Of a DNA stretch of 64,000 bases, positions 1-12,258 are shown piece after piece (position 1 is the stretch's first letter; every line of letters begins with the position of its first letter). The notes under the pieces were generated by a model. It searched no databases. It was not told where the DNA came from and saw only the letters and a program-made list of their open reading frames with translations. Location: NCBI RefSeq assembly GCF_964340395.1, contig NC_135556.1, forward strand, positions 22,767,723 through 22,831,722, given 5' to 3'. Made by a program: the position numbers and the translations under genes. The DNA comes from Glandiceps talaboti. Lineage: Eukaryota > Hemichordata > Enteropneusta > Spengelidae.

Positions 1-534
1 GGATTACATTTTAGTTTTCAAGTAATATAATTTTAACAAATTTCATATAATACACAAATGTTAATCAACAAACAAATGATAATATTTTTGTAATAGACCT
101 TTGTGAGATTCATAGTAATGAAATACAAGTAGCTGTTAGAAATTAAACCAATCAACCTAAACCTTAGACTACTTCGTTAGTGGTCTGAGAGACTTAACTG
201 AAGACCTTGGAAAGCTATTATCAGGTATTCTATTTGTTCAGACCACACACAGTCACAGTGAACAGTACCTTGAATTAAACTTATTTCAATTAAATGAAGT
301 CTGTCATGTTGAGTGCTCTGATCTGTGAATTCATCTTTTCTAAATAATTAATTTAATGATGTAACTATAGTTGATTTACCTCCCATCATGACCATGCTGC
401 ATATGTGAAATGTCACAAAATTAGATATAAAAGACATACCTGAAGGACACCAGCATCAACAGAAACCAATTGTATATAATTAGATGATCATAGCTTATGT
501 GGGATGCTTTCATCCATGGTTGAATAAATTCAAT

Positions 535-598
535 CTCATTCGTTCGTCTATCCGTCCGTCCATCCATCCATTCATTCCTTCCTTCATTCATTCATTTA
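535..598. repeat. Degenerate tetranucleotide repeat
   Basis: Runs of ATTC, GTCC and ATCC type units. The preceding GAATAAATTCAATC may be the end of a retroposed element whose tail became this array, but no coding remnant is visible. Bases 1-534 hold no gene that I can support. Confidence 0.6.
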
Positions 599-769
599 AC
601 CACACACAAAAAGGGTGAATCTGTATTACCTAAGTGAACACAATACATGTGATTCTTCGATTTCATGAATGCAATAAACCATGTGTTCAAAGCAAGACTG
701 ATAATAATGCATCAATATTAATATATACAACTTTCAGATGAGCTTTGGAAAGGATACACAAGAGCAGAC

Positions 770-881
770 CTTTGTCTTCTCCAACGTTGCTGTTCGCATT
801 GTTTGACTTTTGATCACTGGCGCAAACAGTAAAAGTAAGTACGAAGGAAGAGACAACACATAATTGCATGAAGAAACGCAT
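770..881 (-). CDS. Possible first coding exon of a secreted or membrane protein (partial)
   Basis: On the minus strand an ATG at 881 opens a frame beginning MRFFMQLCVVSS, with a hydrophobic stretch to about residue 20, ending near CAS: a convincing signal peptide. A polar segment rich in Ser and Asn follows. The frame can be cut after GACAAAG at 770 by a weak GTCTGC donor, leaving phase 1; the rest would lie left of the window. It points away from YIPF6, whose ATG is only 209 bp off, as in a divergent gene pair. I do not recognise the protein, and a chance ORF is possible. The donor choice is a guess. Confidence 0.3.
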
Positions 882-1089
882 TTTCCTATCGGGTTGTTAT
901 AGCACCATGTTAAAAAAACGAGCACACAATTTTTTTGCGGACGCGGAAGATACACCTGGTGGTCGCTCGCGCTCGGTGGTGAGATATACACGTTGCTCTA
1001 TTATCAGAAACAGGAAGTAGACGAGGGATTCCCCTTCCCACCATGCAACACTGCACATGCGCACAAATCAATACTAGGGCTTTTCCAAA
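882..1089. promoter_or_regulatory. Likely promoter of YIPF6, possibly bidirectional
   Basis: This 208-bp gap separates the YIPF6 start codon from the opposed signal-peptide ORF. It is richer in G, C and CpG than its surroundings (for example GCGGACGCGG and GCTCGCGCTCGG) and has no clear TATA box, as expected of a housekeeping promoter. The role is inferred from position and composition only. Confidence 0.45.
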
Positions 1090-4000
1090 ATGGAGGAAGA
1101 CGCCAGTACGAGAGATGTGAGTAATGTTTATTAGTGTTTCTACTGATGTAAGAGAAAATTGGTAAATTTAGAAAGTTCCTTGTCAAATTATGACATAGAT
1201 ACTGATCTCTCTATGTATTTATGTTTTGCAATTTATCGCTAGGGTTAACAATTCTCTATGTGTAACAACGATTTAGGATTACACGTACATGTACGCAAAT
1301 CAGGATGCGGCATGGTTGATGATTTTTGGTTCCACGTCAGCGACAGCTGTGCCATTGTATTCAGTGATTGCAGGTTGTTCTCACTGTTTCAACGTGGTTT
1401 ATAACAAAATATATTCATGAATAATAATAATGTTAGTGTGCTGAGTTTACCATGTATCGTGGAAGAGGGAAGGGTTTTATCGTAGGCTTCAAGGAGTGTA
1501 ATGATCGACAAAATCATCGATTATATATCGCCAATATCGGTATTATTTTTATTTTTTGAGAATTCAATCGTGTATGAATAATTGTCAAATGGCTCGATTT
1601 ATTTTTTCCCCGCCAGATAAATCCAGTACCACCAAATTATTCATAAGCCGTCACCACCAACATTTTGGTATAAAATTAATTCACCGGTAGTACTTTATTG
1701 TAATATTTTACATATTGTTATCAATGTTATGACCCCAGTGAATCATAATGTGTGTCCACACTTCTTTCTCCTGAAAACAAAAAAATAATTCAAAAGTCAT
1801 TTTCTGTAAGAGGACAGACAACAACTTTTAAGTTTAATATAAAATTTGTTGTTTGTATTTTAGCACAATTGAAGATATTTTTTACTCCTAAGCTGTGCAA
1901 TTGTAATGGTAATAAAAGTGCATAGCAAATGTAACTAGTGAATAATAGGTTTGAAGGGCTTGTTGTAATATATTATGATTCTCATTGTAAGTCAGATATT
2001 GTTGTGGTGACAGCTTGAACAGTTTTGATTCAACATCTCATATTATATTCAACAAGCCAGGAAAATTTTGTAATTAAAAAAGGCTGAGATAGAGTTTAAT
2101 GAATTTCATCCCGATTCGGCATCACATCCTTAGCTATTAATTGTGTAGGCCTGCAGTCAATTTAATGGCACTGGTTTATTTTAATATTAACTAATAATTA
2201 CTAAAGATCTCCAGTAATACAAATGTACTATGAGTCAGATTTTCTCACTTATTTGTTAAATCCTGGTCCAAGATGAATATACAATGTACACTCTGTAGTC
2301 TAAATCGATGTATGTAAATATTTGTGAATATTTCTAGATTTGGCAAAGATTGTGTAAGGTGCATATTTTGTATTATTAAAGTACTCATAATACGACATAT
2401 TGTATAGTAAATTTAAATGAAGTACCACATACAGTAAACAGACTTTTGTTTGATGCTGTCTAGTTTGTAGTATTAGTGTTTGCATTTCATTATCTCTGTT
2501 TTGTTTGATACATGATACAGTCATCTTATGTCTACCATTGTAAATGAATCTCTACTCAAAATATTGGTGATTTTAGAGACAGCTTAGCAATGGTGTATTT
2601 TATGATGTATGAAATACAATTTTACTCATTCACAGAATATGACAGATCTTGCCCTAGAGCATCCTATAGAGGGCGATATAACAGTACCTGGTGCACCAGA
2701 TGAAGATGCTGATGAATTTTCAACATTAGATGAACCAGTCAGTGTTACAGTTGTAAGTAATACCTGCAGACTACAACATGTATCATCACATCATTTCCCC
2801 AGATAAGTTTATCAATGAAAATATAGTAAATTCCTACCTATATAAACTACCAGTACATATTAACCTGTTAAGGACTTGGTTTCTACTAAGTCTATGTAAT
2901 GACACCTTAAAAATAGTAACATAGAATACTTGAAATCTTATGCCAGATATCTTAAGAGTTTCCAAATATGTAGCCTATGTCTGCTTATATAATGCAGTGT
3001 GGAGTAGGGAATGGTTACATATTCTGGAGCTATAATGTCACAATGTGTATTTTATATCTTGATGTGTTTTAAAATTTGTAAGTGGACTTTTGCATGATTG
3101 TTGATTTGATGTTGAGGGCCTCAATGGAAAGAAGCCGACCCTGCAACGCTCTGCGTTGTTTGTAACGCTTATTGAGTTTTACCCTGAATGAAGATATTTT
3201 ATAATAAATTTTTTTTATAATAATGATAATAATAATGTGCAGACCAGCAGCTGGACCTTTCAGACTACCAAATCTGTAACCGTTCTGATAGGTCATATTT
3301 TCTATCAATGAACAATTTATTCTGTCTTCTGTTATGAATATAAATTACAGTATAGGTCAGTGACATTTGCCAAAATAACATAAATAGACAAAAGAAATAT
3401 AAAATGAGAGTGCAATATTCAAATCCATGCAACAAATATTTGAAGAACTGAAGTCAAAACATGCAGCAAGAACGTATATAAAAATTACAGGCATTGAGGT
3501 ATTATGCACAATCATACATTGTACATATTATCATACATGTGGGTTTTTTTCATTTGTTTATTTGTAGAGAAGAGATTTAAAAGCAGTTGGTATCAAATTC
3601 TTTCATGTTTTATGGCCAAGACAAAGTAAAGCATTGCTTCGAGAATGTAAGTATGTTGGCAGTATTGTAATGCCTTGGTTTTGTTGGTAGATGAAATGTG
3701 AACAATTGTATCATTTACAGTAATAATACGTTCTTGTAAGAATTAACATTAACACTTCACCAGTATATTTTAGCAAGTTGGCTACAATGTATACAACAGC
3801 CCTACAAGTCTAACAAAGTGAACAGGGATGTTTAGCCATACAGGATTTTATTCTGCAGAGTATGCAAACTTTATTGTGAAGTGTAAGCAGTATATCAATA
3901 AATTAAATAATGTGTTTGCAATCTTCTTTCAAACTGGGATTTGAATGTTGTTACATGTAATTCATTGTTTACAATGTCTGATTTTGTGATTTTCTTTGTT

Positions 4001-6185
4001 TTTACAGGGGATCTTTGGGGGCCATTAATTTTATGTGTTTTATTAGGAATGTAAGTTAACATTTACTCTCCTTTTTACTGATATTAAAAACTAGAATTGT
4101 AAAGCGTACAAACAAACAAACCCTTGAATATGTACATCTGTAAACATTCAGTATATGGTCTACATGCAGTTTGTGGTATCTTGACAAAAACCATAGTAAT
4201 TTTGAAATGCAAATCTTTTTATAACTTTACAACCCATAACCCCAAAGTAAAGCATTTTCTGTATGTACCACAATTATTTATAGCATCCACATCAAGTGTA
4301 CAAGTATACTATTTCATTTGCTAATTGATCACATTAGAAAGGCCACATGCTAGGCTTGTGAGTAAACCAATTGAAACAGTATACTTTCACACTTGATATG
4401 AATGCTAGATGTATAAACGAGTGTAGCAGATAGAGAAAGTGTTGTACTTCAGTGTTAGTTGTTGTATCATTATTTATGGGGAGGACGTCAATGAATACAC
4501 TAGCAACATAAGTAACCGACAGTAGGCTGTGTTTTTCCTCACACCTTTTTAATGATTATGTACACATGGGAAGGGGAGGGACAGCTTGAGAACTAAACAG
4601 AAACGAATCACTTTTGATTAATGTGTTGGTCATTAAAACCAGTGTCCAAATGACTTGGAAATATGAATCATGTCAAAATAAAGTACATGTAAAACAATGC
4701 TTATACATGTATTAGTAAGGGTTATTGTGCTTATTGTGAGTAGCTATGTTTATGTACAACACATCACACAAGTCAAAGTTTGATATGCTGATTTTGTGCT
4801 CAAAAAACTAACCCGAGAATTTGTTGAAGATATCTTCAGAATATGAGAGTGCTAGTTTACAATTTGTGAAATACTTACAGTAAAAATGTCAGACTTGGAT
4901 TCACTCAGAGTTATGTTAGTATGTTACACACTGTTTTAAATTTCAAAATTATGACCTTTGTGTTTGAGTCTCAGTGTTTTTTCCCTCTAACAGGATGTTA
5001 CAGGGTTCTGCAGCTAATACCACAGAGGATGGTGGGCCACAATTTGCTGAAGTGTTTGTTATTGTTACTGGTGGTGCTATTATTGTTACACTCAATTCAC
5101 AACTCCTTGGGGGTACAATGTAAGTTTTTACAACACATTTATTTTTGTTTCATGCATATAAGTGCAGCAGAAAACACTTCAAGCACGAGTGCAAATATCC
5201 CTGCGTGCCCACACAAGCACTAATGTGGCATGGGGTTCTGTGATTATTACATTTGTTTATCCAAAATAGCAATTGTCCATACAAATGATATGTGTGATCA
5301 CACGCTTTCGTTTACAACAAATCATACCTTCATTTTGCATATATAATATGCATGCAGGTATGCAATAATAATTTCATGTTGCACTGCAGTGCAAATACCA
5401 CTAGTATGCACATGCACCAGTGCAAGTAATCGCTGGTACATATGTAATAATTGTATGCAGTAGACCTTAAATTATTATAAAAGTCATGTAAATAGCTGAC
5501 TAAAAGTGAATATTTTGACTTCAACAAATACTAAATTTGCGTTTTTTTGTTTATTACAGATCCTTCTTTCAGAGTGTATGTGTATTGGGTTATTGTGTCT
5601 TGCCACTCAACATAGCTCTCATAGTGTGTAGATTAGTGTTACTGGCACACCAAACCACTGTACTGTTTGTTATCAGATTTGTTCTTGTATTTGTGGCATT
5701 TGTCTGGTCAACTTTTGGTAAGTACAGTATCAATAACATTATCATGCGTAGCTATGTACTTGGATAAAGATCGTGTAATATAATTGAAGTAGCTGGTTTT
5801 GCAGAACCATGGCATCACTTTAATGCAATATTTACCATCTACTTGTAACATATCAAGAGAAATTACTAATGTCTGGATTTTGTTTAATAGTTCAAATAAA
5901 TTCTGTAAACTACTGTCAATATTATATACTGCATAACATTCTTATATTGTTGGGAGCTTCAGAGGCCCAGGGGTCTTTCGTTCAAAAAAAAAAATAACAT
6001 CAATTTCCAAAGTGGCATTTTCTGTCCCATATTTCATATGCTTTGTTTCTTCTTTTTTGTCTACAGCATCTATGGCCTTCCTAGCAGAGAGTCAACCTGT
6101 CAACAGAAAAGCACTAGCAGTCTATCCAATCTGTTTATTCTATTTCATTATTGGGTGGATGGTTTTGTCACATACACATTCCTAG
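1090..6185 (+). CDS. YIPF6: YIPF6, Yip1-domain Golgi membrane protein
   Basis: Seven coding exons: 1090-1116, 2636-2752, 3568-3646, 4008-4050, 4994-5119, 5560-5717 and 6067-6185, all bounded by GT and AG; they sum to 669 nt, 222 residues. The start is the ATG after the promoter gap, giving MEEDASTRD. The polar N-terminus (EGDITVPG, STLDEPV) leads to RRDLKAVG, then HVLWPRQSKALLREWDLWGP, the Yip family motif before the membrane block. About five hydrophobic segments follow, with DGGPQFAEVFVIV, LNSQLLGG and FFQSVCVLGYCVLPL, all close to vertebrate YIPF6. The family works in ER-Golgi and intra-Golgi transport with Rab and other Yip proteins. Intron 4 carries a MITE. No nearby AATAAA; the 3' UTR length is unknown. 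Confidence 0.97.
4229..4465. mobile_element. Palindromic MITE, copy A (YIPF6 intron 4)
   Basis: The two halves are imperfect inverted repeats. The left end starts ACAACCCATAACCCCAAAGT; the right end gives the complement of the same terminus, and both arms share AAGTATACT and ATCAAGTGT type blocks. A second copy of the same family lies at 49543-49773 in HERC2, which fixes the boundaries. There is no coding capacity, so it is non-autonomous. Target duplications are not clear. Confidence 0.75.
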
Positions 6186-9100
6186 CTTGCCTTGTATGGA
6201 GTGTCCCGTCCAGCCATTCAAACTTTCAGAGGGAATAATTGTATATTAATTTACCTAATGACTTTGTATGGTATTGTTTAAGACACAAAGGTCACTGTAG
6301 ATTTAGTTAATGTGTATCTCTTATTTTACATTGTATCATTTTGTGAAAGGCCAAGAGTAAGTGCAAGTTTATCATATTATATGACTAGTTTCCCAAAAGC
6401 TGCACTTAGGTACATATCCACCACCCAAGTAGCTGTATTTAGTTTCTTCAGAATAACAAAAACTTATAAAAACCTAGCAATACCGATATACATTAAGACC
6501 AGAACTGTGCCATGCAAATATACCAGTCACAGATTAAATAATATGCATTTTAATCATAAACAAAAGAAACCTTTCTGTGTAGGTAGAGGGCGCATACACA
6601 TTGATACTTTTGGAATTTGATGAATTCTTATGGCACCCTAATTGATAGTATGTGCTGTACATCCCAAATCATTCCATTTAACTTTACATCAATGAGATCA
6701 ATAACACTGGTGATTGTGCCCAATGTTATCATGTTATTATAAAATTGTTAAAAACTAAGCTTTTGTAGTGAGACAAGGTAAGATACAAAATGTATGTGTT
6801 TGCAGGGTTTATTATGAAGTTTAGTAAATTTTACAAGCTGCTTGGTTATGGTATGGGGTGCAAATGTATAAAGAGCATATATATCAAAGAAAACCTATTT
6901 TTTACCATACTGGTCAAGGGAGCAAATTAATATGATTATTTACTACTTTCTGCATAGACCCTCGTTGGTGGAAGGTCTATGGTTTCTGTAAATGAACAAC
7001 ATTTTATAATACCCTTTGCTATTTCCAAATTTGGTTTTTCCAAGATGATTAGCTATTAGGTGTACCTCATGAATGTGATTGTGTCCTTTTATGTAAACTA
7101 TTATTTATATGAGTAGTGTATTAGAGAGTGGTATTGATGGAAAGGTAGGTGCTAAGAACTTTAAACGTGTCTATAAACAGTTCACGTCATCTCAGCCCAT
7201 CGTCTGTTACTTCACTGTATTATAGTTTATCAGTATACTATTCAGGGGAAGATATACATACATTTTTGATGAGTGTGGTGTGATGAAACTAGTGTTTTAG
7301 CTATGGTTTTATTACCCTGAGAAAGAGCAAAATGGATAATTTAATATAATGTGAATGATACAAATTAGCTTTATGCTAGGGAGTCTAATTGTATTCAAAT
7401 CCCAAACTCCCTAGCTTGAAGATTAATTTTCACATCTTTCTGTAGAAGTCTGTAGCCATTAAGTGCATGAAAGTGTTGGAAAGGACTTGAAAATAACAAT
7501 TGTAATGCACTGAATATAAACAAAAATAATATTTTAACCTACACTTTGATCATTACAGTATTGGTATAAAAAAAATTGAATACAAGACACTTTATATCAG
7601 CTTTTGGTTTCATGAATATTTACATACTAATAATTTCTTGATGTTTGGTGGCATGAAAGTCAATTTAAAAAAAACAACAGCACGTACAAAGACAATTCAG
7701 ATACCAAATCTATGTCCTTATAAAGGAATTCAGATATTAAACAATGCCATAACTTAAAACTTGAATGTTTATATTTGTTATAGCAATTGACTGCACAGAT
7801 TCTGTATATGCTATTGTGATATTAGCATATTTATGGTTGCTTACTTTTTTCTTAGTCTAGTTGCTATACGTTGGGCTCAGTTTGCTGTGATCTTTCTCCA
7901 TGTATAGTCAAATGAACGTGATCTACTGAAAATCTAGCTAAATCTCTTGCTGGGGAAAGGGTGAACAGCGTATGTCAGTAGTAGTCCATCACATACAAAC
8001 AGGTGGTTGTACTTGGTTACTTCATTTACTTTACTACAAATTCCACATCCAGTTTGAAAGTAAGTCACATGAGCACATAATAACATCATCAAGTTTATAT
8101 CAACGCTCCATTAGCATTAAATTATGACTCAGTGGTAAGAACAGAATGCTGTGCTAGATAAAAATATTTGACTATACAATGGAGAGAGATCAGAGAAAAT
8201 CAAGCTGAATGTATAACAACTAGACTAACTTTTCCTTTGCAGTGACTGAAAACAGAAAAAACCTTAGCTACTTAGATGGGAAACTAGTGCAAATTTTTTT
8301 AGATTGATGGTTTATTTTGGTTATTACATTTTATTACAGTTTCAATATTTCATTTATATTGGGGAATATGTAGACTGAAAGATTAATCGGTTTTTCGCTT
8401 ATTTAATCACTCACTACGACTGAAGTATATATCAGCAACCATTTCATTTTACAACAAAATCCACCGAGTGGTGTGATCAACATTACCACACATCTCCCTT
8501 ACTGTTGTACTTGTAGTGAGTGATGACATAACCAGAAACAATTATGAATTATTCAGTCTAGGAATATGGAGGAAGAGAATTTCTGTGGGCAAAGAAACTT
8601 GTATATAGAATGTTCAAAATATTAAATCAAAATTAATATTAATGACTTAATAAGCTCAACATGTTAGAATTTAGGTTGAGTAAAAATCATACTCTATTAC
8701 CCAGAGTGGGGTATGACTACTTTCAAATGCTGTAATATGGTGATGCCAGGGAAGTGGTGCTAATGCTGGTACCTACCATGCTATACATTTTACCGGGTAG
8801 TATTGATAGTGTAATGCAACAATTTATGCCCTTCTTATTCCAACTGACAGATTGATTTTGCTTCTTTGCTGCTGTCAGAGTTCACTTTGGGATGCGTCTT
8901 TTTTGTAACTTCTATCCATTGATGTCATACGACAAAGAAACTTCATGTTGAATTTTACTGTACAATATTGGCATTGAAGTCAGAATTCACTTTCGGAAAA
9001 GTTTGTTGTAAATCTATGATCATAGGCATGGCAACTCATCCCAATCTGAAGTCTGGTTTTCTGTAAATAAGTCAAGGTAAGCATGTTGGCAAGAAGCTGA

Positions 9101-11160
9101 GAGGCATGTGTTGTGTGCAAGGTGGATCTACTTGAAGAACTTATTACTACATGAGAACAGCAACAATGACAATTTCTCTGTGTATGTAATGGAGTGTAGC
9201 ACCATGAAGTATGTGGCTTCATAACATGTACTATGATTACTATGATAACCTGTCAAGGAGATGACTCACATGCACATTTAGCATAATGGGCAAATTTCAG
9301 AAAAGTGTGATTTTTAGTTTGCACATGTTTATATTGAGAGAAGCATAGTTGACGATTATACAAACTATTTTACATGGAATCTCACATCAATATTTTGAAC
9401 TCTCCCCCCCCCCCCCCCCCCATTGAATGTTCAGCGTGGACGTAATGTAAACTACATAACACTATCAGAATCTATTGATAGATGTAATTTTGTGGAATTT
9501 TCCATGATGCAAAATGATGTGTTTGTGTGATCTCCTGACCATATACACAGACATTGTTAGACAACAGTTTGTAACATCAGTTGTTGCACAAATTTGTTCA
9601 AATTCAGTCTGATTTACTTGTTGCATGTGTGTTGTTCGTTTGTCATCTTTTAAGTCATTAACATGAAAATTTATCATATGAAAGGTTAAGGGTTACCAGT
9701 TCAATGGTCACCACACACACACATACACACACACGCACACAGTGAGTTGGTTTTCGAAAAACTTATTTACATCAATGTTGCACTCCTTAATCACCCATGT
9801 CAGATTCATTATTTAATCACCAGAAAAAAACCAAAATAATTCATTATGCATGAATTGATGATAGATGGAACAATACATGCAACAAGTAAACCTCAACAAA
9901 CTGAGTTGTAATCTTTTCAAATACTTCAAAAATTCTTTTAACAATAAAAGGTATTATTTATAACATGCGACATGATATGGATTTTATTTCAAAGTAGACC
10001 CCATGTTTGGGTTTTGGCACAATTTGAGCCAAGTCATGAAGAACACTGGCTCTTTAGATTCTTCTTTTACTCCTTTCTTTCTTGCACTTGTGTGAAGAGA
10101 ACATGTTCATCAGTATCTCCATAGAAAGGAAAAGGGCTTTTTGTAACACACCTAGTTCCTTTCCTATCTTGTGATTTGTCAGTGTGTGGTCACGTGGTAT
10201 GTAAAATTTTCACATGGTTCAATGAAAATGACATTTACCAGTCAATTTTGGTGATGAGGCCCTTATATTAAAGCATGAAAACTGATGACAGATGACGTCA
10301 CAACAGATGAAAATGGCATCGCCTTGTGCTGGTGAAGTAGACGCTGGCCAGAAACGTCATAGCTTGTACAATTTTCTGATGACAAACTTTGCCACCTATG
10401 TCAGAAAGGATTTGGAATGAACAAAGTTGGTAATTATTAAAAGAGTAAACTTGTGCAAATTCCTGCCTTTTTTCAAACTACCTTTACTGTTGTCATATAC
10501 CGTTTACTTTTAAGGCACGACAATGAGGTAAATGATGCTTGTTAAAAATCACATGTTGACTTGTGCTCTCGCAACATGTTGTCAGTTTCCCTCGGTCCTT
10601 TGGGTCACCCCAGCACAGACTGTTCCCCCTAGGCTTTGCCCTCGGAAAAGTTTGTGTTGGGGTGACCCACAGTTCCTCAAGGAAACAGATGTATGATGTT
10701 GCCCTCACAATCAGTCAACAAATGTAATGTTTCGTCTTAAATCATACCACTTTTCCTTGTACTTCAACATTCCCATATATAAACAAACCACTATCTTCTA
10801 CAAGTCAAATTTTCCATGGACCCCATAACCTGAAGTTGGAATTTACCTGTTTCCCAGAGTTCTAAGAATGAAATGTCGCGATGATGCATACTGACACTGT
10901 TAGCATGTTCAGTTTGGTGCTTGCCCCCCCCCCCCCCCACCCTTATTACTTGATCTCTTTCAGAAGTGCTAACATATTTATCTGCTTTTTTACTTCAGTT
11001 TTTTTTACCTTACTTCACTATTCTACTCCCATGTTGTCTTGCTCTGGCTTTCTCTTCTCTGACATCAGAGGAAGGAGGCTGTGTGCCTCTGAAATGTACA
11101 TTACATGTACATTATTAAAGTAATCTCAAGCATGCTACCAGACCATGCTCACATTTTATT
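6186..11160. other. Gene-free stretch after YIPF6
   Basis: The first part is presumably YIPF6 3' UTR (a variant ATTAAA sits at 6533). The rest holds only short chance ORFs, a small hairpin at 7375-7415 (GCTAGGGAGT and its complement), a C-run at 9404-9420, a CA tract near 9711-9741 and a second C-run near 10925. A structured palindrome near 10600 is listed separately. I see no exon with coherent splice sites or family similarity. Confidence 0.5.
10601..10669. repeat. Inverted repeat with GGGTCACCCC arms
   Basis: TGGGTCACCCCAGCACAGAC on the left is matched by the complement of GTGTTGGGGTGACCCA on the right, around a central CCCCCTAGG. Weaker complementarity extends outward towards 10580 and 10685. 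It looks like a small foldback transposon remnant; a structured regulatory element is the alternative. Confidence 0.5.
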
Positions 11161-11167
11161 AGATTAA

Positions 11168-11200
11168 CCTCAGACCACTACTAGAGTTAGTGGTCTGAGG
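11168..11200. repeat. Perfect 13-bp hairpin
   Basis: CCTCAGACCACTA and TAGTGGTCTGAGG flank a 7-base loop. A degenerate relative (TTAGACTACT, then AGTGGTCTGAG) occurs at 163-191, so this is probably a dispersed small foldback rather than a regulatory hairpin. Confidence 0.5.
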
Positions 11201-11470
11201 ATTAAAGTGGGGAGGGGGGGGGGGGGTGTCATTTGTTGGGAAAATTGGGATTACATAAGCCAAGATTCATTATCCAGGCTTTTGCATCAGTACCATTTTA
11301 TATGGCACCATAAGGATTAGATCATACCATCATTTCTTTAAGAACCAATGTTTTCTCTTGCTCTGCCAGACAATGGTCTTCCTTGCCAGAAGTATGCCCG
11401 ATCCAATATGGGTCTTTCTATTTTGTGAATATACCGTAGTGTGTATAGGATATCTTTTCTCTCCACCCTC

Positions 11471-12054
11471 ACTGACCTGCTGTATGAAAGGGGTTGCCTG
11501 GGGTGTGAGGGTGCCCCGTCGTGGTGTACCTTACAGACTGGCATGGCCTGTGAAAGGGGTTGCCTGGTGTGTGAGGGCGCCCCATCATGGTGTACCTTAC
11601 AGACTGGCATGGCCTGTGAAAGGGGTTGCCTGGTGTGTGAGGGCGCCCCATCATGGTGTACCTTACAAGACTGGCATGGCCTGTGAAAGGGGTTGCCTGG
11701 TGTGTGAGGGTGCCCCATCATGGTGTACCTTACAGACTGGCATGGCCTGTGAAAGGGGTTGCCTGGTGTGCGAGGGTGCCCCATCATGGTGTACCTTACA
11801 GATTGGCATGGCCTGCGAGAGAGGGTGCCCTGTCATGGTGTACCTTACAAGACTGGTATGGCCTGTGAAAGGGGTTGCCTGGTGTGTGAGGGCGCCCCAT
11901 CATGGTGTACCTTACAGACTGGCATGGCCTGTGAAAGGGGTTGCCTGGTGTGTGAGGGCGCCCCATCATGGTGTACCTTACAGACTGGCATGGCCTGTGA
12001 AAGGGGTTGCCTGGTGTGTGAGGATGCCCCATCATGGTGTACCTTACAAGACTT
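11471..12054. repeat. 66-bp minisatellite, about nine units
   Basis: A 66-bp unit recurs almost unchanged (one unit is internally shortened near 11810-11830, a few have one extra base). Each contains GGCATGGCCTGTGAAAGGGG, GGTTGCCTGGTGTGTGAGGG and CATCATGGTGTACCTTACAG. Because 66 is a multiple of 3, several frames stay open on both strands for up to 242 codons; these overlapping ORFs are by-products of the period. It lies about 200 bp beyond the RPL9 stop codon. No protein family is recognisable. Confidence 0.9.
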
Positions 12055-12189
12055 TAGTTTCTGGTGTCTTGTTGTATAATGTATGAAAATTGGAATAAGT
12101 AGTACACAAGTGGTATCATTACTTTAACAAATATTTTGATGCCAAAATATAAAAACACAACACAATCATATTATTTGGTACCAACTTGG

Positions 12190-12195
12190 TTTATT
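12190..12195 (-). terminator. RPL9 polyadenylation signal
   Basis: TTTATT on the plus strand reads AATAAA on the minus strand, 64 nt after the RPL9 stop codon, which fits the short 3' UTR usual for a ribosomal protein mRNA. Confidence 0.75.
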
Positions 12196-12258
12196 TTTTT
12201 CTCATGCCAGAGAGAAGCATGACATAATGTACAATGTTGTTGTTCATTCTGCAAAAAA

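Noticed and set aside
10881-11123. 80-codon ORF with a Pro run
   Set aside because: The Pro run is the C homopolymer near 10925; no other support.
11358-12086. 242-codon ORF and overlapping ORFs on both strands over the 66-bp array
   Set aside because: All follow from a repeat period divisible by three; no start context, splice partner or family similarity.
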